From Gammaproteobacteria bacterium (GTDB taxonomy: Bacteria; Pseudomonadota; Gammaproteobacteria; Pseudomonadales; Azotimanducaceae), in the NCBI GenBank assembly GCA_009837185.1, contig VXUA01000076.1, positions 1 through 49,411 on the forward strand: a stretch of 49,411 nucleotides of DNA, read 5' to 3'. The notes below the pieces were generated by a model. That model did no database searches and had not been told where the DNA came from. It saw only the letters and a list, made by a program, of their open reading frames with translations. Position 1 is the stretch's first letter, and each line of letters starts with the position of its first letter. The translations under genes and the position numbers were made by a program. Positions 11,078 through 20,623 of the stretch are shown in pieces.

Positions 11078-11976
11078 CGTTGAAAGAACCAGTCGAACCA
11101 TCGCGCACATTTCAGCCCTTAGCTGTATTTGGGCTAGTAGCGCGCGGTGCTGTAATGGGAGTAGCAGAAGTCCTTCCGGGAATATCGGGCGGTACGGTCG
11201 CGCTGATACTCGGGGTGTATGAACGCATGGTCGGTGCGTTGTCCAAATTGGCACTAGTCTCAAAAGATCTTGTACAAATGAAATGGACGAGTTTGCGCCA
11301 ACTTCTGGAACCATTAGTCGTGTTGGTACCTCTGCTCTTGGGAATGTTAATTGGTGCCTTCGTTGCTATTAACACCATTGTTCACCTCGTGGACGCTCAT
11401 TACGTGTTCGTGTCCGGCGCGATCTTTGGTATGGTACTTGGGGCTATCGTCTTTACGTTTCGAGCTTCGACACTAAATCGTTTGTTTTTATTTCTCCCAT
11501 TGGGTTTGATTGTCTCTTTGGCAATTGTTTTCTTACCACAGAGTGATTCGCCTGCAGGATGGATCTTGATCTATGTCGGTGGCTTTTTAGCTTTTGGAGC
11601 GTGGATTTTGCCTGGAATATCAGGCTCACTATTGTTATTGATTCTTGGACTCTGGCACACGATGCTTGAAGCATTTCATTCCTTAGATTGGTTGAAAATG
11701 CTATTGTTTCTAACAGGAATTCTCACCGGTTGGTTGGTTTTCTCACATCCTGTCAAAGTTCTTCTTGAGCGGTATCGAACTTCGGTAATAGCGGTGTTTT
11801 GTGGTCTTCTCCTCGGATCGCTTTGGAAGGTGTGGCCTTGGCGAGAGGAGGGGTTTCCGGTGCTCCCCCATCAATATGAAGGGAACGCCGAGATTGTCGC
11901 GGTCATCTTGCTAATGATCGCTGGTTTTGGACTTGTAATGGTTCTATCTCATGTATATACGAAAAATTCTTCTTAG
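11074..11976 (+). CDS. DUF368 family polyprenyl-phosphate transporter
   Basis: Encodes about 300 residues, with a TTG start overlapping the pcm stop (TTGA); an in-frame TTG at 11014 gives a longer, less plausible N-terminus inside pcm. It is a polytopic membrane protein of about 8 helices with the DUF368 hallmark G-A-V-M-G-V-A-E-V-L-P-G-I-S-G-G-T and a second inverted copy (WILPGISGSLLLLILG). DUF368 proteins have been implicated in recycling undecaprenyl phosphate across the inner membrane (PopT-type). Its position between pcm and the cell-wall regulator nlpD fits an envelope role. Its 3' end overlaps nlpD by 26 bp. Confidence 0.9.
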   Translation: MTLKEPVEPSRTFQPLAVFGLVARGAVMGVAEVLPGISGGTVALILGVYERMVGALSKLALVSKDLVQMKWTSLRQLLEPLVVLVPLLLGMLIGAFVAINTIVHLVDAHYVFVSGAIFGMVLGAIVFTFRASTLNRLFLFLPLGLIVSLAIVFLPQSDSPAGWILIYVGGFLAFGAWILPGISGSLLLLILGLWHTMLEAFHSLDWLKMLLFLTGILTGWLVFSHPVKVLLERYRTSVIAVFCGLLLGSLWKVWPWREEGFPVLPHQYEGNAEIVAVILLMIAGFGLVMVLSHVYTKNSS

Positions 11977-13183
11977 TTCAGTCCTTGGCGCATTGGCGAT
12001 AGCCTATTTGTCGGGGTGTGCTCCTATTGTCCCTGCACCAACAATAGAGCGGGTCATCGTTCCAATTGATAGAGATTCACGACGAGTCTACCATTATTAC
12101 GTGAAATCTGGAGATACGTTGTACGCGATTTCTCGATTACACGGGCTATCAGTTGATCAAATCGCGCAAATGAACGATATTGCAGAGCCATATGTCATTC
12201 ACCCTGGACAACGGCTAGTTGTGGACTACGAGCTGATCTCTCGGGAAGGGACTAGTATTGGTGATGCGATTCAAAGTAACCCCCAAAAACAGATTTCGTT
12301 GGCGTCTCAGAAAGACAACTCGACATCCAAGGCTAACACCTCTAAGACAGAGTCTTCGGGAGTCAAAGTAACGAAAATGCCGAGACCGCCGACTACGAGA
12401 CAAGTTTCGTCTTTGAATACATCTCAGTCTGACAAAACTGCCGTAAACACCAAAGAATCAGAACAGAAAACAAGCCCCAATTCAGGACGAACTCAGAATA
12501 AACCAATTGCCGATAACCGACCTGTAACAACTTCGAGCGATGAAGTTGTCGCTGAGTCTTCTACCGCTCAGACAAACACAGTAACCGAACCCAAAACTGA
12601 GTCTCCGGCACCTTCGAAACAGGCACCCATAGAAACAGCGTCGAATGAAGTTTCAAAGCAAAGCAACGATTCATCTACCGCTTCAGCTGCATCTGAAGAT
12701 GATGCAAGTCCGAGCTTTGTAGCCAGAACAGAACCGATTAATGCTCTGCCAGAGTCTGCGTCCGAACAAAGTGTTGAATCCTTACCCAAAGGATGGACCT
12801 GGCCTGTTTCGGCGAGTCCGACTAATTCGTTTGGGAAAGATGATGGTTTGAATTATTTCTTGAATCAGGGGAATCAAGTGGTGGCTGCAGCATCGGGGCG
12901 TATCACTTACGCTGGCGTTGCTTTGAGCGACTTTAAATACATGGTGCTCATCAAGACGCCTGACGACTATGTGATACAGTATGATTTCAATGTCGATCTC
13001 TCCGTTCAGGAAAACGATCTAGTATCGAAAGGTCAAGATCTCGTCAAGATCGTGAACAATAGCAAGCGACAACAAAGTACAGGGTCGGATGAGTATCGAA
13101 AAGTGTTCTTTGCTATTCGGAAAAAAGGCGTGCCTCAGGATCCGAATAAGTTGATTGGGAAACCGAAAGCCAAGGGAATTTAG
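11951..13183 (+). CDS. nlpD: Murein hydrolase activator NlpD (LysM / degenerate M23 lipoprotein)
   Basis: Encodes 410 residues. A lipoprotein signal peptide with lipobox LSGC (Cys23) is followed by a LysM peptidoglycan-binding domain (about residues 48-97: HYYVKSGDTLYAISRLHGLS...), a long Ser/Thr/Gln-rich disordered linker (about 105-285), and a C-terminal LytM/M23 domain (WPVSASPTNSFGK...GLNYFLNQGNQVVAAASGRITYAG). The zinc ligands of active M23 peptidases are missing, as expected for NlpD/EnvC-type activators, which switch on AmiC-class amidases at the septum. The usual downstream rpoS is not present; convergent fdxA follows immediately. Confidence 0.93.
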   Translation: MYIRKILLSSVLGALAIAYLSGCAPIVPAPTIERVIVPIDRDSRRVYHYYVKSGDTLYAISRLHGLSVDQIAQMNDIAEPYVIHPGQRLVVDYELISREGTSIGDAIQSNPQKQISLASQKDNSTSKANTSKTESSGVKVTKMPRPPTTRQVSSLNTSQSDKTAVNTKESEQKTSPNSGRTQNKPIADNRPVTTSSDEVVAESSTAQTNTVTEPKTESPAPSKQAPIETASNEVSKQSNDSSTASAASEDDASPSFVARTEPINALPESASEQSVESLPKGWTWPVSASPTNSFGKDDGLNYFLNQGNQVVAAASGRITYAGVALSDFKYMVLIKTPDDYVIQYDFNVDLSVQENDLVSKGQDLVKIVNNSKRQQSTGSDEYRKVFFAIRKKGVPQDPNKLIGKPKAKGI

Positions 13184-13507
13184 CTAACGCTCAAGATATT
13201 TAAGCTTATCTTTAACGTCGCGCCACTCGGCCTCGTCAGGAGGTGGATCTTTAGCTTCAGCAATATTTGGCCACACCTCTGCTAGCTCCGCGTTTATGGC
13301 CATGAATTCTTGTTGATCCTCCGGTAGTTCGTCTTCCGGATAGATTGCGTCGACTGGACATTCTGGTTCGCACAAGGCGCAATCGATACACTCGTCCGGA
13401 TGGATCACCAACATGTTCGGACCCTCGTAGAAACAGTCGACCGGACAGACTTCGACACAGTCTGTCAATTTGCATTTGATGCATGCTTGTCCGATTACGA
13501 ATGTCAT
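13184..13507 (-). CDS. fdxA: 7Fe ferredoxin FdxA
   Basis: Encodes 107 residues from the ATG at 13507; an upstream in-frame extension to 13636 is possible but not family-like. It begins [29 protein letters not shown] and contains [16 protein letters not shown], the cysteine pattern of the 3Fe-4S/4Fe-4S ferredoxins, followed by the acidic C-terminal extension seen in FdxA. It acts in cytoplasmic electron transfer. Its stop abuts the nlpD stop. In Pseudomonas-like genomes fdxA sits between rpoS and mutS, so synteny is partly retained. Confidence 0.95.
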   Translation of the reverse strand: MTFVIGQACIKCKLTDCVEVCPVDCFYEGPNMLVIHPDECIDCALCEPECPVDAIYPEDELPEDQQEFMAINAELAEVWPNIAEAKDPPPDEAEWRDVKDKLKYLER

Positions 13508-13822
13508 AGTTGCTGCGTGGCGTTCAAATGATTGATATATACAAAGAGTGCACAGCGCAGGGGTTGCGCTTCGGGTATGTGGAGTGTTCGATCCAGATCC
13601 AGTTAAATCATTCTGGATTGGGGAACCTGTATCCAATTTCCTCTATTCCATATTGTATCGACTTGGACGACAATTGATTGAGAAATTCTTACTTGATAAA
13701 ACGACCGACGAGTCGTTGTAAATCGAATTTAGAGCTTTGTATTTTTGTTCGTTATGGACACTCAACGTGTTTAGACAGCGATTCCAAATAATATTAGCAG
13801 CGAATGGATGGATGTTGTTGAC
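13508..13822. other. Intergenic region between divergently placed fdxA start and EF-hand gene end
   Basis: Holds the fdxA promoter region (not resolved) and an inverted repeat AACGAC/GTCGTT at 13700-13717. Read on the minus strand, the repeat is followed by T-rich sequence, so it may terminate the minus-strand EF-hand gene. No open frame looks coding. Confidence 0.35.
13700..13717 (-). terminator. Weak candidate terminator of the EF-hand gene
   Basis: A 6-bp inverted repeat with a 6-nt loop, about 105 bp beyond the stop at 13823. On the minus strand the 3' arm runs into TTTTATC. The stem is short, so this is tentative. Confidence 0.3.
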
Positions 13823-14854
13823 TCAGAGCTCCACATCGCCGAAATCGGCCATTGATTCACGAACAAAATACACGATTTCAGCAATCGTGATTTGTGCATC
13901 ATTGTTTTCGTCTAAGTTCTGAAAGGTCGGGGTCCGATCATCATTCGAGAGACCAAACGTCTCATCGTCCTGGGTCATAGACAATAAATTTTCGTCATTT
14001 GGAAAAATCGTATCTTGAGCATTTTCCCATTCCCGTTCAGACAGAGCGAGATCGTCGTCTGCATCAAAGCGTCCCACGCGCACAATGCAATTTAGTTCGA
14101 ATAAGCAGAGGTTGATCCCCATCGCGACACGTTTGCCGTCCAACTCTACCGTCTGACTGGTTAGGTCGAACGCTGCTTTGTTGCTGAGATTCGGTAACAA
14201 TTTTTGGTCAAAATACAGCGGATCAAGTTCGATTTTCAGGTCTAAGGACAAGATGTCAGTTTCGATCACTGTATGTCCCTCGACTCGTAACGTCGCAACA
14301 AAATAAGCGAAGGTGTTCACAAAGTCTGTCAAGGACTCGTCGTCGAGTGTGATCTGTACGTGTGTACTTCCATCATTTAAAAACCCCTCTTTGATCTGGT
14401 GTTCCAAAAGTGGCGCGTAGTGAATTACCATTAATTCAGTATCCGATACTTTGTCATCTTTATTAATGTCACCGCTGTAGAACAGTAAGGTAGCCCACGC
14501 GTTGGCTTCTGCTTCTTGGAGTGAATGTTCTAAAAACAGATTTAACAACTCTAGTTCGGTAAGTGCTCCGTCCGCATCTTTGTCTCCTTCATCAAAGTCA
14601 AAGCCCGCCCCCCAAAACTGCGCGATGATGGTGTCGTAATCCGGCAGCGTTCCAGTGCGAGCTCCACCAGTGGGTTGTATCGATTGTTCGTTTATTTCAA
14701 ACCCTTGATATTTAAGAGAGATCGAATTAGTTTGAATTGGCAGGGCTTGCCGTTCGGGATCGGAGTTTTCGTCTGTCGATGGTTCTTGCCCCAACAACGG
14801 TGACGCCGCCATACCGACGAAATAACAAATCCAAATCAACCTTCGAGCAGTCAT
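13823..14854 (-). CDS. Secreted EF-hand protein
   Basis: Encodes 343 residues from the ATG at 14854, giving a standard signal peptide (MTARRLIWICYFVGMAASPLLG); a GTG at 14896 with GGGG upstream is an alternative start. Calcium-binding loops of EF-hand type are visible: DKDADGALTELE, DINKDDKVSDTE, DADDDLALSERE and DENNDAQITIAE. The middle region (about 150-250) is beta-rich with no recognised domain. It is not closely related to the three paralogues downstream in the transcript direction of this cluster. Likely a periplasmic or secreted calcium-dependent protein; substrate unknown. Confidence 0.75.
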   Translation of the reverse strand: MTARRLIWICYFVGMAASPLLGQEPSTDENSDPERQALPIQTNSISLKYQGFEINEQSIQPTGGARTGTLPDYDTIIAQFWGAGFDFDEGDKDADGALTELELLNLFLEHSLQEAEANAWATLLFYSGDINKDDKVSDTELMVIHYAPLLEHQIKEGFLNDGSTHVQITLDDESLTDFVNTFAYFVATLRVEGHTVIETDILSLDLKIELDPLYFDQKLLPNLSNKAAFDLTSQTVELDGKRVAMGINLCLFELNCIVRVGRFDADDDLALSEREWENAQDTIFPNDENLLSMTQDDETFGLSNDDRTPTFQNLDENNDAQITIAEIVYFVRESMADFGDVEL

Positions 14855-15087
14855 TGGAGAAATAGTATGAAATGCAACGTGGACAAGAGAAAACACTACC
14901 CCAATATGGAGTACATAAAAATTTTAGTGAATTACGCGCGGTACGGTTTCCCGCGCGTGTCTTACTCTTGCAAGTTGCTTACGGCAACTGCGACTACTCG
15001 GTGTTGTTACAAGTAGTTATGGGTCAAGTATGAATCAGTGTGTCGACGACTAGATCGCTAAACAAGTATTAGTTAGTGTCCAGAGTT

Positions 15088-15801
15088 TTAATCTTTAGCT
15101 TTTTTATCGATCTCAACGTAGACTTCAAACGTACTACTCGTTGAAGCTGCTGGAGCGGCCAAACTGTAGCTAGCCCAGACCATCTCATCTGCTGCGAGTC
15201 GGCTCATCAGGATGTCGGATATGACTCTGTCATTTTCGCTTTTGAAAGCTTCTTTGTGTGAGACGATGCCGTCGGCGTCTTCGTCAAGAAGTTCAAGCTC
15301 GTCTAAGTGACTATTGAATTCGTGCAATTCAACAGCACCATTCTCGTCGGTGTCGTACTCTTCTAATCCGAGTTGTAAGCGATGGCTCTGCAGCTTTTGG
15401 CGCCGCTCCTCATACTCATCTCTATTCCAAACACCATCTCCGTTGGTGTCGACAACTTCAAACTCGTCGAATTCAGTTGTCCAGTTCATGAATCTGCTCT
15501 GGATAGCCTGGACACGTCGACTGTATTCCCGAAGTTCCTCATTGTTCATGTCGGGAACCTCAGATTCCATCTCGCTCAAATCGATTTCGTCGAAAGTAAT
15601 TGAACTACTGTTATCTTGATCCAGAAGTTCAAACGTCTTGGTTGAACGATCGCGTAGATCTTGGATTGCTGCGCCCGAAGAAAACCAATCAACCTCGAAT
15701 AACTGAAGCCCAGATTCTTTAACCTCGTCTGCGAACGCACTAAAAGAAAAACAACACAAAGTTGCAAAAATACAACTCGGTAAGATTCGATTAAATCTCA
15801 T
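15088..15801 (-). CDS. Secreted EF-hand protein, paralogue A1
   Basis: Encodes 237 residues. GGGAG lies 8 bp before the ATG at 15801, which decides this start over an upstream TTG at 15822. The signal peptide ends in SAFA. Four EF-hand loops follow: DQDNSSSITFDE, DTNGDGVWNRDE, DTDENGAVELHE and DEDADGIVSHKE. It is nearly identical over the central 130 residues to 16971-17705 and more distantly similar to 16082-16825. A conserved non-EF motif, F-M-N-W-T-T-E-F-D-E-F-E-V-V, joins the first and second EF pairs. Calcium binding is inferred from loop sequence; the role is unknown. Confidence 0.8.
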   Translation of the reverse strand: MRFNRILPSCIFATLCCFSFSAFADEVKESGLQLFEVDWFSSGAAIQDLRDRSTKTFELLDQDNSSSITFDEIDLSEMESEVPDMNNEELREYSRRVQAIQSRFMNWTTEFDEFEVVDTNGDGVWNRDEYEERRQKLQSHRLQLGLEEYDTDENGAVELHEFNSHLDELELLDEDADGIVSHKEAFKSENDRVISDILMSRLAADEMVWASYSLAAPAASTSSTFEVYVEIDKKAKD

Positions 15802-16034
15802 ACTAAAACTCCCATGAATCAATGTTGCGAAAGCCGGTACAGTATCGTTTTAGATGCAGTTCCACCTATGTTAGTTACATCTATTGTTGATTTTATCCGC
15901 TAGAGCAGCACTGAAGATTTTTTACTAATAGTACTCTCGAGCACTAGATAAACAAAGCCTCTACAGGTCATTGAATTTTTTACTGAATAGCGACGGCACC
16001 TCTGCAAGTGCCGTCGTCGAGAGATAGTGTAATT

Positions 16035-16054
16035 AAAAAAGGTTCGGGAGAACC
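16035..16054 (-). terminator. Rho-independent terminator after EF-hand paralogue B
   Basis: On the minus strand GGTTC-TCCC-GAACC is followed directly by six T residues, 28 bp beyond the stop of 16082-16825. A second, longer inverted repeat (CGACGGCAC at 15991-15999 with GTGCCGTCG at 16008-16016) lies just downstream and may reinforce it. Confidence 0.55.
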
Positions 16055-16081
16055 CCTAAACCGTCGAAGAATTTGAGTGGG

Positions 16082-16825
16082 TTATTCTTTTTTGCTTTCT
16101 TCTACTTCAGTTTTTCTATGGATGACTTCCATATGTACTCCACCGCTTACCGCACCTTCCGGAAGGGTTTTCAATAAAGTGGGACCACCAACCATAATAG
16201 TCCCATCGGTGTGCAACTGTTGCTTTAACACGTCGGTTATAACATGGCTGTTTTTACTCTTGAATGCTTCTTCTCTAGATACTGTGCCGTCTCCATCTTC
16301 GTCAAGCATTTCCAATTCGTCCAAGTGACTGTTAAACTCGTGTAACTCTACCGCTCCGTTTTCATCCGTATCCCATTGTTTTATTCCTAATTCTAGGCGG
16401 TGGAGATTAAGATTTTCCCTGCGAGCCTCATACTCTTCTTCGCTCCAATACCCGTCACTGTTCGTATCGACAACCTCAAACTCGTCGATCTCTTCCGACC
16501 AATTCATGAATTTGCTCCGAATTGCATTGATGCGCTGACGATTTTGTTGTAGTTCGGCTGGGTTCATCTTCGCCATCATATCAGTTTCGAATTGAGTTAG
16601 GTCGATTTCATCAAGCGTGATAGACCCACTGTTGTTTTCATCCAATAACTCGAAAACCTCAGTTGAGCTGTCGCGTAACTCCTGAATCTGTGCACCTTGT
16701 TTAAACCAACCTAGCTGATCTAGGAACTCTAAGCCCTCTTTAGAGGATTCGTTCGCCGAAGCGTTTAAACCTCCCAATGCAAGAACAGTTATCGCGAAAC
16801 TTGCAAGACAGCGACTAAATTTCAT
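16082..16825 (-). CDS. Secreted EF-hand protein, paralogue B
   Basis: Encodes 247 residues. The ATG at 16825 is preceded by GGGAGAGAAG. The signal peptide (MKFSRCLASFAITVLALGG, then NASANES) is followed by the same four-loop layout as its neighbours: DENNSGSITLDE, DTNSDGYWSEEE, DTDENGAVELHE and DEDGDGTVSREE. The F-M-N-W motif is conserved. It lies between the two near-identical copies A1 and A2 but is clearly more diverged, so it is an older duplicate. A hairpin with a T-run follows its stop (16035-16054). Confidence 0.8.
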   Translation of the reverse strand: MKFSRCLASFAITVLALGGLNASANESSKEGLEFLDQLGWFKQGAQIQELRDSSTEVFELLDENNSGSITLDEIDLTQFETDMMAKMNPAELQQNRQRINAIRSKFMNWSEEIDEFEVVDTNSDGYWSEEEYEARRENLNLHRLELGIKQWDTDENGAVELHEFNSHLDELEMLDEDGDGTVSREEAFKSKNSHVITDVLKQQLHTDGTIMVGGPTLLKTLPEGAVSGGVHMEVIHRKTEVEESKKE

Positions 16826-16970
16826 ACTTCTCTCCCGTGAGTGAAAATTGCGAAAAGGTAGATAGTAGTATTAGATGAACATTTGATGAAAAAGGTTACC
16901 ACTTTTCGTTTCGTTCCCTATTGTGCGAGAACTGGGTTCTCGACGCTTGGGTAGCTCGAAGACGAGATCT

Positions 16971-17705
16971 CTATTTGTCGACCTTGTCAGCCTCTTTCTG
17001 TTTGATGAACATATATCGCGTCGCTTTAGCTTCAGCTTCAGCTTCGATGTCCGTGTTAACCGCTTTGACGCTAGCCCAGATCATTTCATCTAACTTCAGT
17101 TTATTCAGAACGTCGGATATAACGTTATCATCTTTACTCTTGAATGCTTCTTGATGCGAAACTGTTCCGTCAGCGTTCTCATCAAGAAGTTCCAATTCGT
17201 CCAGGTGGCTGTTGAATTCGTGCAACTCAACAGCACCGTTTTCGTCGGTGTCCCATTCTTTTAAACCGAGTTCTAAGCGATGGCTCTGCAGATTTTGGTG
17301 GCGAACTTCGTACTCATCTCTGTTCCATACGCCATCACTATTGGAGTCTACGACTTCAAACTCATCGAATTCAGTTGTCCAGTTCATGAATTTGCTGTGA
17401 ATAGCATTGACACGTCGACTATATTCCCGAAGTTCCTCGTTGTTCATGTCTGGTACCTCAGATTCCATCTCACTCAGGTCGATTTCGTCAAAAGTTATTG
17501 AACTACTGTTATCTTGGTCCAAAAGTTCGAATGTCTTGGTTGAACGATCGCGCAATTCTTGTATCGTTGCGCCCGATCCAAACCAACCCAAGTTTGACGT
17601 GACGTATTGTTGTTTGGCTTCATATTCGTCATCTGCGATGGTGCAAAGGGATAAGCATCCCAATGTCAAGCAGGTCCAGTTGGTTAAGACTCTTTTGAGT
17701 TTCAT
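16971..17705 (-). CDS. Secreted EF-hand protein, paralogue A2
   Basis: Encodes 244 residues. GGAGAAG, 4-5 bp upstream, supports the ATG at 17705 rather than an upstream in-frame start. An N-terminal signal peptide (MKLKRVLTNWTCLTLGCLSLCTIA) precedes four EF-hand loops (DQDNSSSITFDE, DSNSDGVWNRDE, DTDENGAVELHE, DENADGTVSHQE). It is near-identical to 15088-15801 in the core, while the N- and C-termini differ, which points to a recent duplication or gene conversion confined to the calcium-binding part. It is the first gene downstream (in its own direction) of mutS. Confidence 0.8.
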   Translation of the reverse strand: MKLKRVLTNWTCLTLGCLSLCTIADDEYEAKQQYVTSNLGWFGSGATIQELRDRSTKTFELLDQDNSSSITFDEIDLSEMESEVPDMNNEELREYSRRVNAIHSKFMNWTTEFDEFEVVDSNSDGVWNRDEYEVRHQNLQSHRLELGLKEWDTDENGAVELHEFNSHLDELELLDENADGTVSHQEAFKSKDDNVISDVLNKLKLDEMIWASVKAVNTDIEAEAEAKATRYMFIKQKEADKVDK

Positions 17706-17794
17706 TTTCTTCTCCGTTGAATTTAGCATATTAACCGCAGTATGTCTCTAAGTCCTACGCGATTTCTGTTTGAAAGAATAGACCTTTGATAATT

Positions 17795-20377
17795 TTACGA
17801 CTTCAACTTGTCCTCTTTTTCTACCGCAATCTTCAACTCGTACAGAAGTTCTAGTGCTGCTCGTGGCGAGAGATCGTCGATATTCAGGGTTTTTAGTCGT
17901 TCTATTGTAGGGTGTTCAAATTCGTCCTCAGGAATCTCTTCGGTGAATAGGTCAGTGAAGTCCGTAGCTTGACCTTGACTCGCGGCCTGTTCTAACTTGT
18001 GCAAATGGTTTCGCGCGTGTTGCAACACTCTGCCAGGTATCCCCGCAAGTTTTGCGACCTGAATACCATAGCTTTGCGAAGCTGCACCGGGTTCGACAGT
18101 GTGTAGGAAAACCACTTTCCGTTTATGTTCCAGCACACCAAGATGAACATTTTCAACACTGGGTAATTCTTGCGCTAAAGCGGTAAGCTCCAAAAAGTGA
18201 GTAGAGAACAGTGTGAAGGCTTGGACCCGCTGCGCCATCGCCGCCGCTATGGCTAATGCTAGCGCTAGACCATCGTACGTGCTAGTACCGCGTCCAATTT
18301 CGTCGAGTAAGACCAGACTCGATTCCGTAGCGTTGTGCAAGATTTGCGCTGTTTCGGTCATTTCAACCATGAACGTCGAGCGACCACCGAGCAAATCGTC
18401 GGAGGCACCAATGCGTGTGAAGATGCGGTCAATCGGTCCGATGAGAGCACTCTTTGCAGGTACAAAACATCCGATATAGGCAAGAATGACAATCAATGCA
18501 GTTTGGCGCATATAGGTGGACTTACCCCCCATATTCGGACCGGTTACGATGAGCATACGACGAAATTTATCAAGTTCAATGGAATTGGGGACAAATTCGT
18601 GCTCCGCTTTGATTGCCAGAATAGGATGTTTACCATCTTCAATTGTTAGTACGCTGGTAGTAGTAAATTGTGGTCGTACGAAGCGGTACTCGTGACTGGC
18701 TCTGGCGAAGCTATTGAGGACGTCCAATCTTGAGAGTACTTCGGCAAGCTGGCGTAGTTTTTGCGACTCCTTTGAAATCTCCTGAACAAGTTCAACGTAC
18801 AACTCTTTTTCAAGTGCTAACGCTTCTGCCTCGGCAGTGAGAAATCGCTCTTCAAATTCTCGGAGCACCGGGGTAATGTACCTTTCGCTATGTTTCAGTG
18901 TCTGTCGACGAACATACTCGCTTGGAACTTTGCTAGCTTGTGCGCGTGAAATCTCAATGTAGTAACCATGTACTCGATTAAAACCCACGCGTAGAGTGGG
19001 GATTTGGGTGCGTTCTCGCTCGCGGTCTTCGAGTTCAGCAAGAAATCCGGATTCGTTGTCACGTATTTGGCGAAGTGTGTCAAGATCAGCGTTAAATCCA
19101 AGTTTGAACATTCCCCCATCTCGAGCAGTGCCTGGTGGATTGTCAACGATTGCTCGGTCAATGAGCTGCATCGTATCCGTCAGGTCGGGTACGGATTCGA
19201 AAGCGTTCCACTCGGATGCTACGTTCAGTGTTTTAATGGTTGGTTGAAGTTCTTGAAAGCTGTAGATAGCTGTGCTAATTCGTACTAGATCTCGTGGTGT
19301 AGCTGATGTCATGGCAAGCCGCGTAACTGTGCGTTGAACATCTCCGAGTGGTCGTAGTTGTTGATAGATTAGGTCTAGGAACTGGTGGTCCATCAGTGCT
19401 TCCACGACATTAAGACGTTCGACAACTACAGTAGTATCGGTGCTGGGTTCATGCAACCAGTGTCGCAGGAGACGGGATCCCATGGGAGTCGCGGTGAAAT
19501 TTATTGTGTCATATAGAGTCCCTGCGACTTGTTCCGAGCCAATTTTTACGTCGATCTCCAAATTTCGACGGGTTTGTGCATCAAGTTGTAGAGTTTGATT
19601 GTCGTGATATTGCTGGATCGACTGAATGAATTCCAACGACTGCCGATAGGCATCTTGCGCGTAAGATAGAGCCGCAGCGGCTGCGCCAACTTCGCTACTG
19701 TCGCTGGAAATACCGAAACCTGTCAAGTCTTGGGTCTGAAAGTGCCGCGTGAGGGCGGCTAAACCTAGTTGATCATCAAAACGTAGCGGATCAAGTTCGC
19801 GAAATTCCCGACCGTCTAACTCAAGATTGGCGTATTCGGGTATGACGATCTCGGCTGGATTGATTTGCTCCAGCAGGCTTGTAAGTTCCGAACGAGTCTT
19901 AACGGTTGCAACATTGAAGATGTTCGTAGACAGATTGATCCAGGCAACACCATATTGATTGGTACGTTTACTTGCGTTGTTGATTGTCAGTAAGACACTT
20001 TCTTGATCACTTTGTATCAGTGATTCGTCAGTGATCGTACCCGGTGTGATAACGCGAACGATTTGCCGTTCAACCGGCCCTTTGCTGGTGTTCGGGTCGC
20101 CGATTTGTTCACAAATCGCGACGGTTTTGCCACGTGCTACTAGTTTCGTCAGATAACTCTCGACAGCATGATGCGGTACTCCGCACATCGGAATTGGGTT
20201 TGAGCTTTGTTTATCTCGCGCGGTGAGAGTAATCTCCAACAATTCCGCAGCTTCGATAGCGTCGTCAAAGAACAATTCATAAAAGTCGCCCATACGAAAG
20301 AAGAGCAAATCGTTTGGATGCTGCGATTTCAACTCCAGATACTGGCGCATCATTGCTGTATGGGTGGGCTTGTTCAT
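17795..20377 (-). CDS. mutS: DNA mismatch repair protein MutS
   Basis: Encodes 860 residues (E. coli 853). The mismatch-binding Phe-x-Glu motif is present (FYE, residues 32-34). The Walker A motif GPNMGGKST lies at about 612-620, with [14 protein letters not shown] as Walker B/signature and FSTHFLELT as the switch region. The C-terminus keeps the small helical tetramerisation-like segment. It recognises base mismatches and recruits MutL; no mutL is in the window. It is transcribed divergently from recA with a 246-bp gap. In related genomes fdxA or cinA is its immediate neighbour. Confidence 0.97.
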   Translation of the reverse strand: MNKPTHTAMMRQYLELKSQHPNDLLFFRMGDFYELFFDDAIEAAELLEITLTARDKQSSNPIPMCGVPHHAVESYLTKLVARGKTVAICEQIGDPNTSKGPVERQIVRVITPGTITDESLIQSDQESVLLTINNASKRTNQYGVAWINLSTNIFNVATVKTRSELTSLLEQINPAEIVIPEYANLELDGREFRELDPLRFDDQLGLAALTRHFQTQDLTGFGISSDSSEVGAAAAALSYAQDAYRQSLEFIQSIQQYHDNQTLQLDAQTRRNLEIDVKIGSEQVAGTLYDTINFTATPMGSRLLRHWLHEPSTDTTVVVERLNVVEALMDHQFLDLIYQQLRPLGDVQRTVTRLAMTSATPRDLVRISTAIYSFQELQPTIKTLNVASEWNAFESVPDLTDTMQLIDRAIVDNPPGTARDGGMFKLGFNADLDTLRQIRDNESGFLAELEDRERERTQIPTLRVGFNRVHGYYIEISRAQASKVPSEYVRRQTLKHSERYITPVLREFEERFLTAEAEALALEKELYVELVQEISKESQKLRQLAEVLSRLDVLNSFARASHEYRFVRPQFTTTSVLTIEDGKHPILAIKAEHEFVPNSIELDKFRRMLIVTGPNMGGKSTYMRQTALIVILAYIGCFVPAKSALIGPIDRIFTRIGASDDLLGGRSTFMVEMTETAQILHNATESSLVLLDEIGRGTSTYDGLALALAIAAAMAQRVQAFTLFSTHFLELTALAQELPSVENVHLGVLEHKRKVVFLHTVEPGAASQSYGIQVAKLAGIPGRVLQHARNHLHKLEQAASQGQATDFTDLFTEEIPEDEFEHPTIERLKTLNIDDLSPRAALELLYELKIAVEKEDKLKS

Positions 20378-20585
20378 CGAAGCTGTTAGGTGGCTCTTTC
20401 TAGGTTTATCAATACTCTAGGTTCAACCAATAAATTATGAGCAGTGGGTGGTTGTATTTGAAACATCTATGTGTGCCATCTCGCTAGAATTCCTATCCGG
20501 TTTCTGTATCGGATTTCAGTTGATTATTTTGGGACTATATTTGTCCGAACTTCGAAAAAACTTTAAAAAAGCCCTTGAATTTTGA

Positions 20586-20601
20586 CTGAATATCTATACA
20601 G
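20586..20601 (+). promoter_or_regulatory. LexA (SOS) box of recA
   Basis: CTGAATATCTATACAG fits CTG-N10-CAG, with flanks ...TTGA and TAACC close to the enteric consensus. It lies 23 bp before the recA ATG and overlaps a plausible promoter (TTGAAT at 20575 with TATACAGT as a -10-like element). LexA repression of recA is established in gammaproteobacteria. Confidence 0.8.
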
Positions 20602-20623
20602 TAACCGATAACAAGGAGATATT

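Noticed and set aside
15088-17705. CRISPR or tandem repeat array
   Set aside because: The repeated sequence is coding similarity among paralogous EF-hand genes, with no short regular spacing.
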